Shown here one piece after another: positions 52,167 to 60,219 of a DNA stretch of 64,000 nucleotides. Made by a program: the position numbers and the translations under genes. Below the pieces are notes generated by a model. That model ran no database searches, had not been told where the DNA came from, and saw only the letters and a list, made by a program, of their open reading frames with translations. This stretch comes from Fodinibacter sp963730365 (lineage in GTDB: Bacteria; Actinomycetota; Actinomycetes; Actinomycetales; Dermatophilaceae), in contig CAVSRM010000010.1 of the NCBI GenBank assembly GCA_963730365.1, forward strand, positions 1-64,000. The letters run 5' to 3'. The number at the start of each line of letters is the position of its first letter. Positions within the stretch are counted from its first letter, which is position 1.

Positions 52167-53189
52167 TCAGCCGATCATGACGAGGGCCAGCACGTAGCCG
52201 ATGACCCCCGGGACCAACAGGCCCGCCGCGGCCACCGCGAGCTGGGCGCGTCGCGACCCGATGGCGGGAAGGACGACGAGGACCCGGCGCAGGGAGTGCG
52301 ACACTGCCGCGCAGAGGAACCCGATGAGGGCGGCAGACCCGGTTCCCGGCGACCCGACCACCGAGGCCGTGACGACCGCGCCCACCCCGCCGAGGACCAT
52401 CGCGAGGGGCAGGGTCCAGGCGCGCAATCGGGGAACGCCCACGACGAGGTCGCCGAGCGACGCCGCCGCGATCGACACCAGGGCGACCGTGGCCAGCTCG
52501 ATGCCACGGTTGGAGCGGGCGAGGGGCGCCCAGGCCACGCCCATCGTGATGATCCCGATGGCCAACGAGGTGGACCCGAGCGAGTCGGTGAGCCTGGGCC
52601 GTCCGTCGCGGCGCACGATCTGGTGTCCGAACATCACACCGAGGGAGATGACGAGCGCCACGGGCACCAGCCGGAGGTAAGGCTCCTCGGACGACGCGAC
52701 GGCGGCGGCCGGGACGAGGATCGCCGCCACCCCGATGGCGAAGGACGCCCCGAACCTGCTGGACGACCCCGTCAGGGTGGGCCACCCCCACGCCAGGACG
52801 AGCCCGGCCCAGGCCAGGGCGGCGGCCAGCAGGACCGCATCCGCAAGAAGGCCCAGCACGAGCAGGGTGGCGAACACGACCGTGGCCGCCACCGTGAGCG
52901 GTCGCGCGACCGTCGCGAGCGGAGGAAGCACGGGCTCGCGAAGGGTTGCCTCGAGGCGGGCCCTGCGCTGTGCCCTGGTCTCGAAGGGCGGGGCCTCCGC
53001 AGGCTCGGCCGCAGAGTCGGGATGAGACTCGGCCGCAGAGTCGGGATGGGACTCGGCCGCGGACTCGGGCTCGGTCACTGACTCGGACTCGGGCTCGGGC
53101 GCGGACTCGGGCTCGGGCGCGGACTCGGCCGCAGGCTCGGACCCCTCGTCGGGGGTCACCTCCGTCGGCTGATCGTCCACGCGCGGCAT
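52167..53189 (-). CDS. Multi-pass membrane protein with acidic repeat tail, unknown
   Basis: 340 residues from the ATG at 53189. An acidic disordered N terminus (1-75) with repeats PEPESAPEPES and SHPDSAAE twice. About eight transmembrane helices follow (from residue 85). No known domain was recognised. In actinobacteria a hydrophobic protein of this form often sits beside the MoaD-like gene, whose stop lies seven bases upstream of the start, so they share a transcript. Confidence 0.72.
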   Translation of the reverse strand: MPRVDDQPTEVTPDEGSEPAAESAPEPESAPEPESESVTEPESAAESHPDSAAESHPDSAAEPAEAPPFETRAQRRARLEATLREPVLPPLATVARPLTVAATVVFATLLVLGLLADAVLLAAALAWAGLVLAWGWPTLTGSSSRFGASFAIGVAAILVPAAAVASSEEPYLRLVPVALVISLGVMFGHQIVRRDGRPRLTDSLGSTSLAIGIITMGVAWAPLARSNRGIELATVALVSIAAASLGDLVVGVPRLRAWTLPLAMVLGGVGAVVTASVVGSPGTGSAALIGFLCAAVSHSLRRVLVVLPAIGSRRAQLAVAAAGLLVPGVIGYVLALVMIG

Positions 53190-53196
53190 CCTTCCA

Positions 53197-53478
53197 TCAT
53201 CCGCCCGCGAAGGGGGGTAGGACCTCGACCACGGCGCCGTCGGGCAGCACGGCATCCGCCGTAGCGGCCCTGCCCTCCACGAGAATGGAGCACACGGGCA
53301 GCACCGTCGTCAGTGCGGGATGTTTCCCGCTCAGGTGCTCGAGGAGGGCGCCCACCGTGGCTGCTCCGGCAACCTGCTCCTCGTCGATGCCGGCGGCCGC
53401 TCGCGCCCCCGCCCAGTACCGGACGCGGACGGTGACCACCGTCTCAACCACGCGCTGCTCCTGCTGGGGTGCGTTCAT
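53197..53478 (-). CDS. MoaD/ThiS-type sulfur carrier
   Basis: 93 residues, ubiquitin-like beta-grasp: VTVRVRYWAGARAAAGIDEE and VLPDGAVVEVLPPFAGG, ending Gly-Gly, the essential C terminus for thiocarboxylate formation. Likely carries sulfur for molybdopterin synthesis or another pathway. No MoaE or adenylating enzyme gene is adjacent. Divergent from glnR with 21 bases between. Confidence 0.85.
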   Translation of the reverse strand: MNAPQQEQRVVETVVTVRVRYWAGARAAAGIDEEQVAGAATVGALLEHLSGKHPALTTVLPVCSILVEGRAATADAVLPDGAVVEVLPPFAGG

Positions 53479-53499
53479 GACCGCCTATCCTGTCTGCCA

Positions 53500-54192
53500 A
53501 TGGCCCACCTGTTGCTGCTCACCAACACCTTGGCGCCCAGCGCCGAGGTCCTTCCGGCTCTGGGCCTGCTCAGCCACCATGTTCGCATCCTCCCCGCCGA
53601 GGCCTCGGCCCTGGTGGACGCGCCCAACGCCGACGCGGTCGTCGTGGACGCTCGACGCGAGCTCGCCATGGCGAAGTCACTATGCCGGGTGATCCGCACG
53701 ACGGGCACCTCCTCGCCCCTGTTCGTCGTCGTGACCGAGGGCGGCCTCGCCGGCCTGACCAGCGAGTGGGGGGTCGACGACGTGCTCCTCGACAGCGCCG
53801 GGCCCGCCGAGGTCGAGGCGCGCCTGCGCCTGGCGATCGGGCGCACCGGCGATGCGGCTCCCGAGGAGGGCGGCCCGATCACGGCCGGGTCCCTCGTCAT
53901 CGACGAGGCCACCTACTCGGTGCGCCTGCGCGGCGCGGTCCTCGACCTCACCTACAAGGAGTTCGAACTGCTCAAGCACCTCGCCCAGCACCCCGGTCGG
54001 GTGTTCACGAGGTCGCAGCTGCTCCAGGAGGTGTGGGGCTACGACTACTTCGGCGGCACCCGCACCGTGGACGTCCACGTGCGACGCCTCCGGGCCAAGC
54101 TCGGCACCGACCACGAGGTCCTCATCGGCACCGTCCGCAACGTCGGCTACCGCTTCGTCCCGGAGGCGGCCGAGGCCGAGGTCCCCTCGTGA
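53500..54192 (+). CDS. glnR: GlnR-like OmpR-family nitrogen regulator
   Basis: 230 residues from the ATG at 53500. An atypical receiver domain (about 1-110) without the full acidic pocket: DAVVVDARRELAMAKSLCRV and TSSPLFVVVTEGGLAG, typical of actinobacterial GlnR, which needs only the aspartate at about 50 for dimer formation. The winged-helix domain shows LDLTYKEFELLKHLAQHPGR and GGTRTVDVHVRRLRAKLG. No partner kinase. Start of mshD overlaps the stop (GTGA), the same glnR-mshD order as in M. tuberculosis. Confidence 0.9.
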   Translation: MAHLLLLTNTLAPSAEVLPALGLLSHHVRILPAEASALVDAPNADAVVVDARRELAMAKSLCRVIRTTGTSSPLFVVVTEGGLAGLTSEWGVDDVLLDSAGPAEVEARLRLAIGRTGDAAPEEGGPITAGSLVIDEATYSVRLRGAVLDLTYKEFELLKHLAQHPGRVFTRSQLLQEVWGYDYFGGTRTVDVHVRRLRAKLGTDHEVLIGTVRNVGYRFVPEAAEAEVPS

Positions 54193-55097
54193 ACGAGGTC
54201 CGCCTCGAAACCTCGTCGCGGCTGGAGGAATCGCTGGCCCCGCGTGTCCGGTCGCTCGCCCGCCGCGCCGCCGACGCCGACGGCGTCGAGGCGATCTCGG
54301 AGGCCTTCCGGCTGGCGCTGGACTCCCCTCGGGACGACGTCACCCACGTCCTGGCCCGCACCGACGGGCCGGATCCGGTGGGCTACGCCGCCCGGGACGC
54401 GACTGGGTCCGCTGAGCTCGTCGTGGATCCAGCGTCGCGTCGGGCGGGCGTGGGCCGCGCGCTCTTGAACGCGCTGCTCGAGGGAGGAGCCACGGGCGTG
54501 TGGGCCCACGGGGACCTGCCGGCCGCTCGGGCCCTCGTCGCGACCGAGGGGCTGGTCGCGACCCGTGAGCTCCACGTGATGTCGCGGGCTCTCGGGGATG
54601 GCGACGAGGCCGAACCGGCCCTCCCCGAGGGGTTTCGGGCTCGGTGCTTCCAGATCGGCCGGGACGAGTCGGCGTGGCTGGAGCTCAACCGGGTGGCGTT
54701 CGCGTCGCACCCCGAGCAGGGATCGATCACCCTCGAGGACCTCGAGGACCGGATGGCCCAGGAATGGTTCGACCCCGCCGGGTTCTTCCTCGTGGAGGAC
54801 ACGACCGTGACCGATGACGATGGCGACCACCCGCTGGTGGCGTTCCACTGGACCAAGCGTGAGCCCGGTTCTTCGACCGGCGAGGTCTACGTGGTCGGTG
54901 TGCACCCGGCATACCAGGGTCGGGGCCTCGCCGGCCCCGTCACCCGGCTGGGCACCTCGTACCTCGCCCGGCAGGGCGCAGACTCGGTCGACCTGTACGT
55001 GGACGGCGACAACACGCGCGCTCTCGCGACGTACCGGCGCGCAGGCTTCGAGGACGAGGCGATCCACGTCGTCTACGGTCGACCCCCAGCGCCGTAG
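54189..55097 (+). CDS. mshD: Mycothiol synthase
   Basis: 302 residues, GTG start. Two GNAT domains; the C-terminal one has the acetyl-CoA loop VYVVGVHPAYQGRGLAGPVT (V-x-P-x-x-Q-G-x-G). Substrate-side ALVAFHWTKREPG and YVDGDNTRALATYRRAGFE are typical for the family. It acetylates Cys-GlcN-Ins as the last step of mycothiol. Coupled to glnR. Confidence 0.94.
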   Translation: MNEVRLETSSRLEESLAPRVRSLARRAADADGVEAISEAFRLALDSPRDDVTHVLARTDGPDPVGYAARDATGSAELVVDPASRRAGVGRALLNALLEGGATGVWAHGDLPAARALVATEGLVATRELHVMSRALGDGDEAEPALPEGFRARCFQIGRDESAWLELNRVAFASHPEQGSITLEDLEDRMAQEWFDPAGFFLVEDTTVTDDDGDHPLVAFHWTKREPGSSTGEVYVVGVHPAYQGRGLAGPVTRLGTSYLARQGADSVDLYVDGDNTRALATYRRAGFEDEAIHVVYGRPPAP

Positions 55098-55127
55098 AGT
55101 GGCCCGGTTCACGACGAGGGAGAGCAC

Positions 55128-56804
55128 GTGACCGAGACCCGCCCGGAGGGCTCAGAGGCCGACCCGGAAGGCGTTGTCCTGCCCGGGAGCGACAACGTCG
55201 CCCGCAACGGCGCGATCATGGCGGTCGGGACCTTCGGGTCCCGGATCCTCGGCTTCATCCGCACCGCGATGCTCACCGGCGTCGTCGCCGGCATCGCGCT
55301 CGACTCCTTCACCATCGCCAACTCGCTGCCCACCCAGCTGTACGTGCTCATCAACGGCGGGCTGATCTCGGCCCTGCTCATCCCCCAGCTCACCAAGGCG
55401 ATGCTCCGCAAGGACGGCGGCCAGGAGTTCAGCGACCGCCTCATCACCCTGTGCCTGCTCGTTCTCGGCGTCACGACGATCGCTGCCCTCGCAGGGACCC
55501 CGTGGATCATCAGCGCCCTGACCAAGCAGGACGCGAGCCCCGAGTTCGTCTCGTTCACGACGACGATGGCCTTCCTCTGCGTCCCGCAGCTCTTCTTCTA
55601 CGGCCTGTACTCCGTGTTGGGCCAGGTGCTCAACGCGCGCGGCAACTTCCTCGCCTACGCGTGGGCCCCGGCGTGGGCCAACGTCATCCAGATCGCCGGT
55701 CTCGGCTGGTTCCTCCTGCAGTGGAGCAAGCAGGACACCGTGTCGAACTGGACCACCGAGATGATCCTCGTGCTCGGCCTCAGCACGACCCTGGGCATCG
55801 CCGTCCAGGGGCTGAGCCTCATCTGGCCGCTGTGGAAGTCCGGCTTCCGCTTCCGGCCGCGGTTCGGCTGGCGCGGGCACGGGTTCGGAGACATGTCACG
55901 GATGACGGCGTGGACGGTCGCCGCGCTCGTCATCTCGCAGTTCTACGGCTTTGTCAGCACCAAGGTCATGTCCCCCACCGACCTGGACGGGTCCGGCATC
56001 GCGGGCAACGGCACGCAGGCCCTCGCCTACAGCCTGTACATCCTGCCCCACTCGATCATCACGACCTCCATCGTCACCGCGTTGTTCCCCGCGATGTCCC
56101 GCGCCCACGAGTCGGGCGACCTCGGCGCCATGCGGAGGCGGCTGGTGAGTGGGATGACGATGCCGGCCGTCCTCCTGGTCCCGGCCACGGCAGCGTTCAT
56201 CGCGCTCGGGCGCCCGATGGCGCAGACGCTGTTTCCCGGCAGCCGCTACGACCCGAGCCAGGGCATCGACGACGCCGGCAACATCGCGCTCGTGCTCGCC
56301 ATCATGGCGGTGGGTCTGGTGCCGTTCGGGATCACGGCGCTCAAGCAGCGCTACTGCTTCGCCCGGGGCGACGGCTGGATGAACTTCTGGCTCGTCGCGC
56401 TCATGACGGCGATCAGCCTGGTCGGGGCCGGCGTGGCCCTGTGGGTCGTGCCGCCCGAGTACACCGTGGCCACGTTGATCGCCGGCTCCACAGTCGCCAA
56501 CTTCGTGGCGGCGGCGGCGTTCCTCTTCGTCGCGCGGCGCCAGCTGGGCGGGCTGGGCCTGGGCAGCGTGGTCCGCTTGTGGATCCGGCTGACCCTCGTC
56601 TCCACCGTGGCCGGCCTCGCCGCGTGGGCCGTCGCCTCACTCGTCGCGTCGCCCTCGAGCGCGTGGCTCATCCAGGCGCTGGCGCTGGCCGCCGGTGGCG
56701 CCGTGCTCGGGCTCATCTTCCTCGCCGGGTCGAAGCTCCTGCGGATCCGTGAGGTCGACGCCACGCTGGCCCCGGTGCTGCGCCGGCTACCCTTCTCCAG
56801 CTGA
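55128..56804 (+). CDS. murJ: MurJ-type lipid flippase
   Basis: 558 residues, GTG start. About 14 transmembrane helices. The MVF pattern is FGSRILGFIRTAMLTGVVAG, MAFLCVPQLFFYGLYSVLGQ, NGTQALAYSLYILPHSIITT, and GLVPFGITALKQRYCFARGD. Family members export lipid II or other lipid-linked precursors. There may be another paralogue in the genome, so it may flip a different polymer. Convergent with the ATP-grasp gene; together they form a cell-wall set. Confidence 0.87.
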   Translation: MTETRPEGSEADPEGVVLPGSDNVARNGAIMAVGTFGSRILGFIRTAMLTGVVAGIALDSFTIANSLPTQLYVLINGGLISALLIPQLTKAMLRKDGGQEFSDRLITLCLLVLGVTTIAALAGTPWIISALTKQDASPEFVSFTTTMAFLCVPQLFFYGLYSVLGQVLNARGNFLAYAWAPAWANVIQIAGLGWFLLQWSKQDTVSNWTTEMILVLGLSTTLGIAVQGLSLIWPLWKSGFRFRPRFGWRGHGFGDMSRMTAWTVAALVISQFYGFVSTKVMSPTDLDGSGIAGNGTQALAYSLYILPHSIITTSIVTALFPAMSRAHESGDLGAMRRRLVSGMTMPAVLLVPATAAFIALGRPMAQTLFPGSRYDPSQGIDDAGNIALVLAIMAVGLVPFGITALKQRYCFARGDGWMNFWLVALMTAISLVGAGVALWVVPPEYTVATLIAGSTVANFVAAAAFLFVARRQLGGLGLGSVVRLWIRLTLVSTVAGLAAWAVASLVASPSSAWLIQALALAAGGAVLGLIFLAGSKLLRIREVDATLAPVLRRLPFSS

Positions 56805-56829
56805 GCCGGGGTGCGGCTGCGGGCGCCGC

Positions 56830-58134
56830 TCAGGCGCGGGGGACGTCGGAGTCGGCGGGCTCGCCGCCCGGGTGGTACGCCGCGCCGGGGTCGTAGTAGC
56901 GGTGGAACTTGCGGTCGTAGCTCACCCCGGCCGCGAGGATCTTGACCCACCGGCGGGGGTCTCGCTCGGCCTTGTAGTGCAACGGGTTGCGCAGCCCACC
57001 GGCCTTGATGACGCGCCGCACCCGCGCCCACAGCTCCGGGTGACGGGCCAGGGCCCACCGGATGGTGCGGACCGGGACGACCGAGTAGACGGTCTCGGTG
57101 TCGGCCTCGACGAGCTCGAACTCCTCGGGCAGGTTGTCGAGGACGTACTCGTCGACGTACCAGGTCACCGGGTTGAAGCCGGTGCCGGTGACGTAGTAGT
57201 TCGAGCGCCCCAGGCGCGGGTTGAGCTCGAAGAACTTGGACTGCCCGTCTCGTGGGTCGTACTTGAGGTCGAAGTTGGCGTAGCCGACCCACTTGAGCTC
57301 GGCCAGCAGGCGCACGGCCTCGTCGACGATCGCACGGTTCTGCCCGGTGAGGATGGCGGCGGGCACGCCCAAGAGACCCGGCGCGTGCTCCTCGATCAGC
57401 GTGCGTCCGTAGGAGGCGAAGCGCACACGAGAGTCCTTGTCGCAGTAGCACGTGAGGATGCGCATGCCGGTGTCGTCGCCCGGGATCCGGTCCTGGAGAA
57501 CGAGCTTGGCGCGATAGCCCGAGCCGTGGATGCGCGCGAGGAGGTCGCGCAGCTCAGCCACCGACGCCACCTCGTGGACCTTGGAGTGGCCCTCGAAGCT
57601 GACGGCGTTCCACGCGGCCGGTGCCGTCGGCTTGAGGATCATCGGATACCCCGACTCCGGCAGGCCCTCGGCGTGGGTCGGCTGGGCCATGTCGATGACG
57701 GTCGTGGCGGGGACCGTCACCCCGGCCCGCTCGGCTGCCTCGGCGAAGGTGTGCTTTCGCGTGGCGATCGCCAACGGGCCCGCGCCGACGTAGGGCACCA
57801 GGAAGGAGTCGTCGAGCCGGTCGCGCATCACGTCGATGACGTCGACGAGCGCGTCCGATGTGGCCAGGAGGATCTTGGGCGCCGCCAGGCCGGAGAACGG
57901 CCGGCCCTGGAGCGTCGCCGTGAGGACGTCGGGGTCGTGCGCGTCGGAACAGTGGACGACCTCGAGGATCGCCGAGTTCTCGACGACCCACGACGTCGCC
58001 CCAGTGACGACGAGCGAACGCACGCCGTAGGCCTCGTGGAACGCCCGCACCAGGGAGTAGCCGCCCACGTGCGCGCCGACCACCACGGGCACGAACGGCT
58101 GCTCCGCGAAGGACCCATATCGCGCGTCAGACAT
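56830..58134 (-). CDS. ATP-grasp carboxylate-amine ligase
   Basis: 434 residues from the ATG at 58134. ATP-grasp fold: YPMILKPTAPAAWNAVSFEG (ATP-binding lysine), LVLQDRIPGDDTGMRILTCY, and the metal-binding strand YANFDLKYDPRDGQSKFFELNPRLGRSNY. The acceptor-side N terminus is a biotin-carboxylase-like domain (VPVVVGAHVGGYSLVRAFHE). In D-aspartate ligase (Aslfm) and similar enzymes this fold adds an amino acid to a peptidoglycan precursor. The FemAB gene (14 bases away, same strand) suggests that role. Specificity is not proven. Confidence 0.82.
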   Translation of the reverse strand: MSDARYGSFAEQPFVPVVVGAHVGGYSLVRAFHEAYGVRSLVVTGATSWVVENSAILEVVHCSDAHDPDVLTATLQGRPFSGLAAPKILLATSDALVDVIDVMRDRLDDSFLVPYVGAGPLAIATRKHTFAEAAERAGVTVPATTVIDMAQPTHAEGLPESGYPMILKPTAPAAWNAVSFEGHSKVHEVASVAELRDLLARIHGSGYRAKLVLQDRIPGDDTGMRILTCYCDKDSRVRFASYGRTLIEEHAPGLLGVPAAILTGQNRAIVDEAVRLLAELKWVGYANFDLKYDPRDGQSKFFELNPRLGRSNYYVTGTGFNPVTWYVDEYVLDNLPEEFELVEADTETVYSVVPVRTIRWALARHPELWARVRRVIKAGGLRNPLHYKAERDPRRWVKILAAGVSYDRKFHRYYDPGAAYHPGGEPADSDVPRA

Positions 58135-58147
58135 CGGGACCGGCCTC

Positions 58148-59365
58148 TCAGCGGCGCTTGTAGACGCGAACGAGCAGGTCGATGAGCCGGCCCGCGAGGG
58201 GGCTGAGCTGCCGGGTGAACTCCCCGGCGTACTCGCGCCGTTCGGGGTTCCACTGCCGCTTGAACTCCTCGAGGCCCTCGGAGGCGTCGATGCCACCGAA
58301 GTCGAACGTCGTGACGCCCTTGGCGGCCGCGGCCTGCATGATCCGCCACACCATGAGGTAGTTGGGCCGCAGGTTGCGGTGCTCGTCGGAGGACGCGGCG
58401 TACAGGTAGCTCCCGCGGGTGCCGCACGTGGCGAAGATCGACCCGGCGAGGTACGGGCCCTGTGGGTCCTCCTCCCGCACGGCCGTGAACGTCCTGATCA
58501 GCTCGTCCTGGTTGCTGATGCTCGTCGTGAGGCTCTCCACCTGGCGGTCGAGCTTGTCGGACGGGTACTTCTCCTGCTTGGCGCGCACCTTGTCGAGCTG
58601 CTTCTGCGACTCACCGCGGAGCTTCTCGGCCCCCTCGATCGCCAGGGCCGGGTCGAGCCGCACGAGCGAGACGATGATGTCGTCGGTCGGTGAGAGCACG
58701 TCGTAGAGCGTCGTGAAGTACTCCATGCTGCGGATGCCGAAGCCGTCACGCTCCCCCGTGGTGCGCATCAGCTCGTAGAACGCCGGGATCCCGTCGCGGC
58801 CGACCGACTCGTAGACCAGGCCGGACTTCTCGGACTTGCGGATCGACCACCGGGTGCCCTGCGGCAGCGAGGCGTGCAGCGCCTCGAGGTCGGAGATGTC
58901 GGTGACCATCCGCAGCGCCGGCTGCGCGAGGGTCTTGGCGGCGTCGTCTCCGGGCTCGGTGCGGGTGAAGCCCCGGGACTCCAGCGCCGGCCGCACGTGC
59001 GGGTCGCCGATGCGCACCGCCGGGTCGATGCGCAGGAGGACTCCGCGGTTCGCCTTGGCGACCCGGGTCACCTCCGCGAGGAGGGCGTCGACGCTCTCGC
59101 CGTCGGACCAGTCGACGACGAAGCCCCGCGGGCAGTAGGCCAGGGCCATCGGCAGGACCGGCGTGCGCCGGAAGAGGATGAGCGCGGCACCCGTGATCTC
59201 CCGGCCCTCGGCCGTGGTGCGACCGACCGCGACGGTGCGCCAGGACCAGCCGGTGTGTTCCTTCTCCCGGCCCCACGGCGTCGTCTGCATGAGGTGCCCG
59301 GCCGGGTGGTCCCGGACGAAGTCGTCGTGCTCGCGTTCGGAGAGGTCAAGGGCGGCCAGTGCCAC
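58148..59365 (-). CDS. FemAB-type peptidoglycan bridge aminoacyltransferase
   Basis: 405 residues from the GTG at 59365. FemABX fold: two GNAT domains (QTTPWGREKEHTGWSWRTVA, RVVLLRIDPAV-type strand, GTRWSIRKSEKSGLVYESVG, HRNLRPNYLMVWRIMQAAAA, FDFGGIDASEGLEEFKRQWNP) and a helical arm inserted at about 245-300. It transfers an amino acid from tRNA to the peptidoglycan stem peptide. It starts the operon with the ATP-grasp ligase and is divergent from the racemase. Confidence 0.9.
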   Translation of the reverse strand: MALAALDLSEREHDDFVRDHPAGHLMQTTPWGREKEHTGWSWRTVAVGRTTAEGREITGAALILFRRTPVLPMALAYCPRGFVVDWSDGESVDALLAEVTRVAKANRGVLLRIDPAVRIGDPHVRPALESRGFTRTEPGDDAAKTLAQPALRMVTDISDLEALHASLPQGTRWSIRKSEKSGLVYESVGRDGIPAFYELMRTTGERDGFGIRSMEYFTTLYDVLSPTDDIIVSLVRLDPALAIEGAEKLRGESQKQLDKVRAKQEKYPSDKLDRQVESLTTSISNQDELIRTFTAVREEDPQGPYLAGSIFATCGTRGSYLYAASSDEHRNLRPNYLMVWRIMQAAAAKGVTTFDFGGIDASEGLEEFKRQWNPERREYAGEFTRQLSPLAGRLIDLLVRVYKRR

Positions 59366-59465
59366 GAAGGTCCTTCGTCTGGGTGGGTCTCGGGGTCGAC
59401 CGGAGTCTATCCGCTGGCGTCGAGACCTCGCGGGGGTCGAGCGGCCGCGACGTTACAGTGGCGTG

Positions 59466-60173
59466 GTGCGCAACGAACCGGTCGGCGTCCTCGGCGGGCT
59501 CGGGCCGATGGCCACCGTCTACTTCATGCAGCGCGTCCTCGCGATGACCGACGCCTCACGCGACCAGGACCACGTCGACATGCTCGTGTGGAACCACGCG
59601 AGCATCCCTGACCGCACGGCCTACCTCGTCGGGGACTCCGACGAGAGCCCCGGCCCCGTGATGGCCGAGGACGCCCGCCAGCTCGAGCGCGCCGGGGCGA
59701 GGTTCATCGCGCTTCCCTGCAACACTGCACGCGCGTTCTACGACGAGGTGCAGGCGGCCGTCGAGATCCCGGTCATCGACATCGTCGGCGAGACCGTCGC
59801 GGCCGCCGTGGCGGCGGTGCCCGACCTCACCACCCTGGGGATCCTCGCGACCGACGGGACCCTGCGCGCCCGGACCTACCACCGCGCCGCCGAAGCAGCC
59901 GGCCTGACCCCGCTGGACCCCGACGACCTCGTGCAGAAGGACGTCATGTCGATGATCTACGACGGCGTCAAGGCCGGGATGCCGGTCGAGCGCGCGCGTT
60001 TCGACGCGGCGGTGGCGCACCTGCGCGACAAGGGCGCTCAGGCCGTCGTCCTGGCGTGCACCGAGCTGTCGATCGCCCGCTCCGACCTCGGGGTCGACGA
60101 CCATGACGTCATCGACTCCCTCGACGCCCTCGCCGCGCGGACGGTCACGCTCGCCGGCGGACAGCTGCGGTGA
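59466..60173 (+). CDS. Aspartate/glutamate racemase family protein
   Basis: 235 residues (GTG at 59466; 59463 also possible). Two-cysteine racemase: VGVLGGLGPMATVYF at the N terminus, the first cysteine in ALPCNTARAF (about 84) and the second in VLACTELSIA (about 196). Racemises L-Asp or L-Glu through a two-base mechanism. Adjacent to a FemAB and an ATP-grasp ligase, so it could supply D-Asp or D-Glu for a cell-wall bridge (inference). Confidence 0.88.
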   Translation: MRNEPVGVLGGLGPMATVYFMQRVLAMTDASRDQDHVDMLVWNHASIPDRTAYLVGDSDESPGPVMAEDARQLERAGARFIALPCNTARAFYDEVQAAVEIPVIDIVGETVAAAVAAVPDLTTLGILATDGTLRARTYHRAAEAAGLTPLDPDDLVQKDVMSMIYDGVKAGMPVERARFDAAVAHLRDKGAQAVVLACTELSIARSDLGVDDHDVIDSLDALAARTVTLAGGQLR

Positions 60174-60219
60174 CCGCCATGTCTTCACGTCTGCTCACTG
60201 CGAATGACACGATGAGGCC

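Noticed and set aside
60184..60198. PHO-box-like TTCAC/CTCAC pair upstream of ppk
   Set aside because: The two pentamers are 10 bases apart instead of 11 and poorly matched beyond the core.
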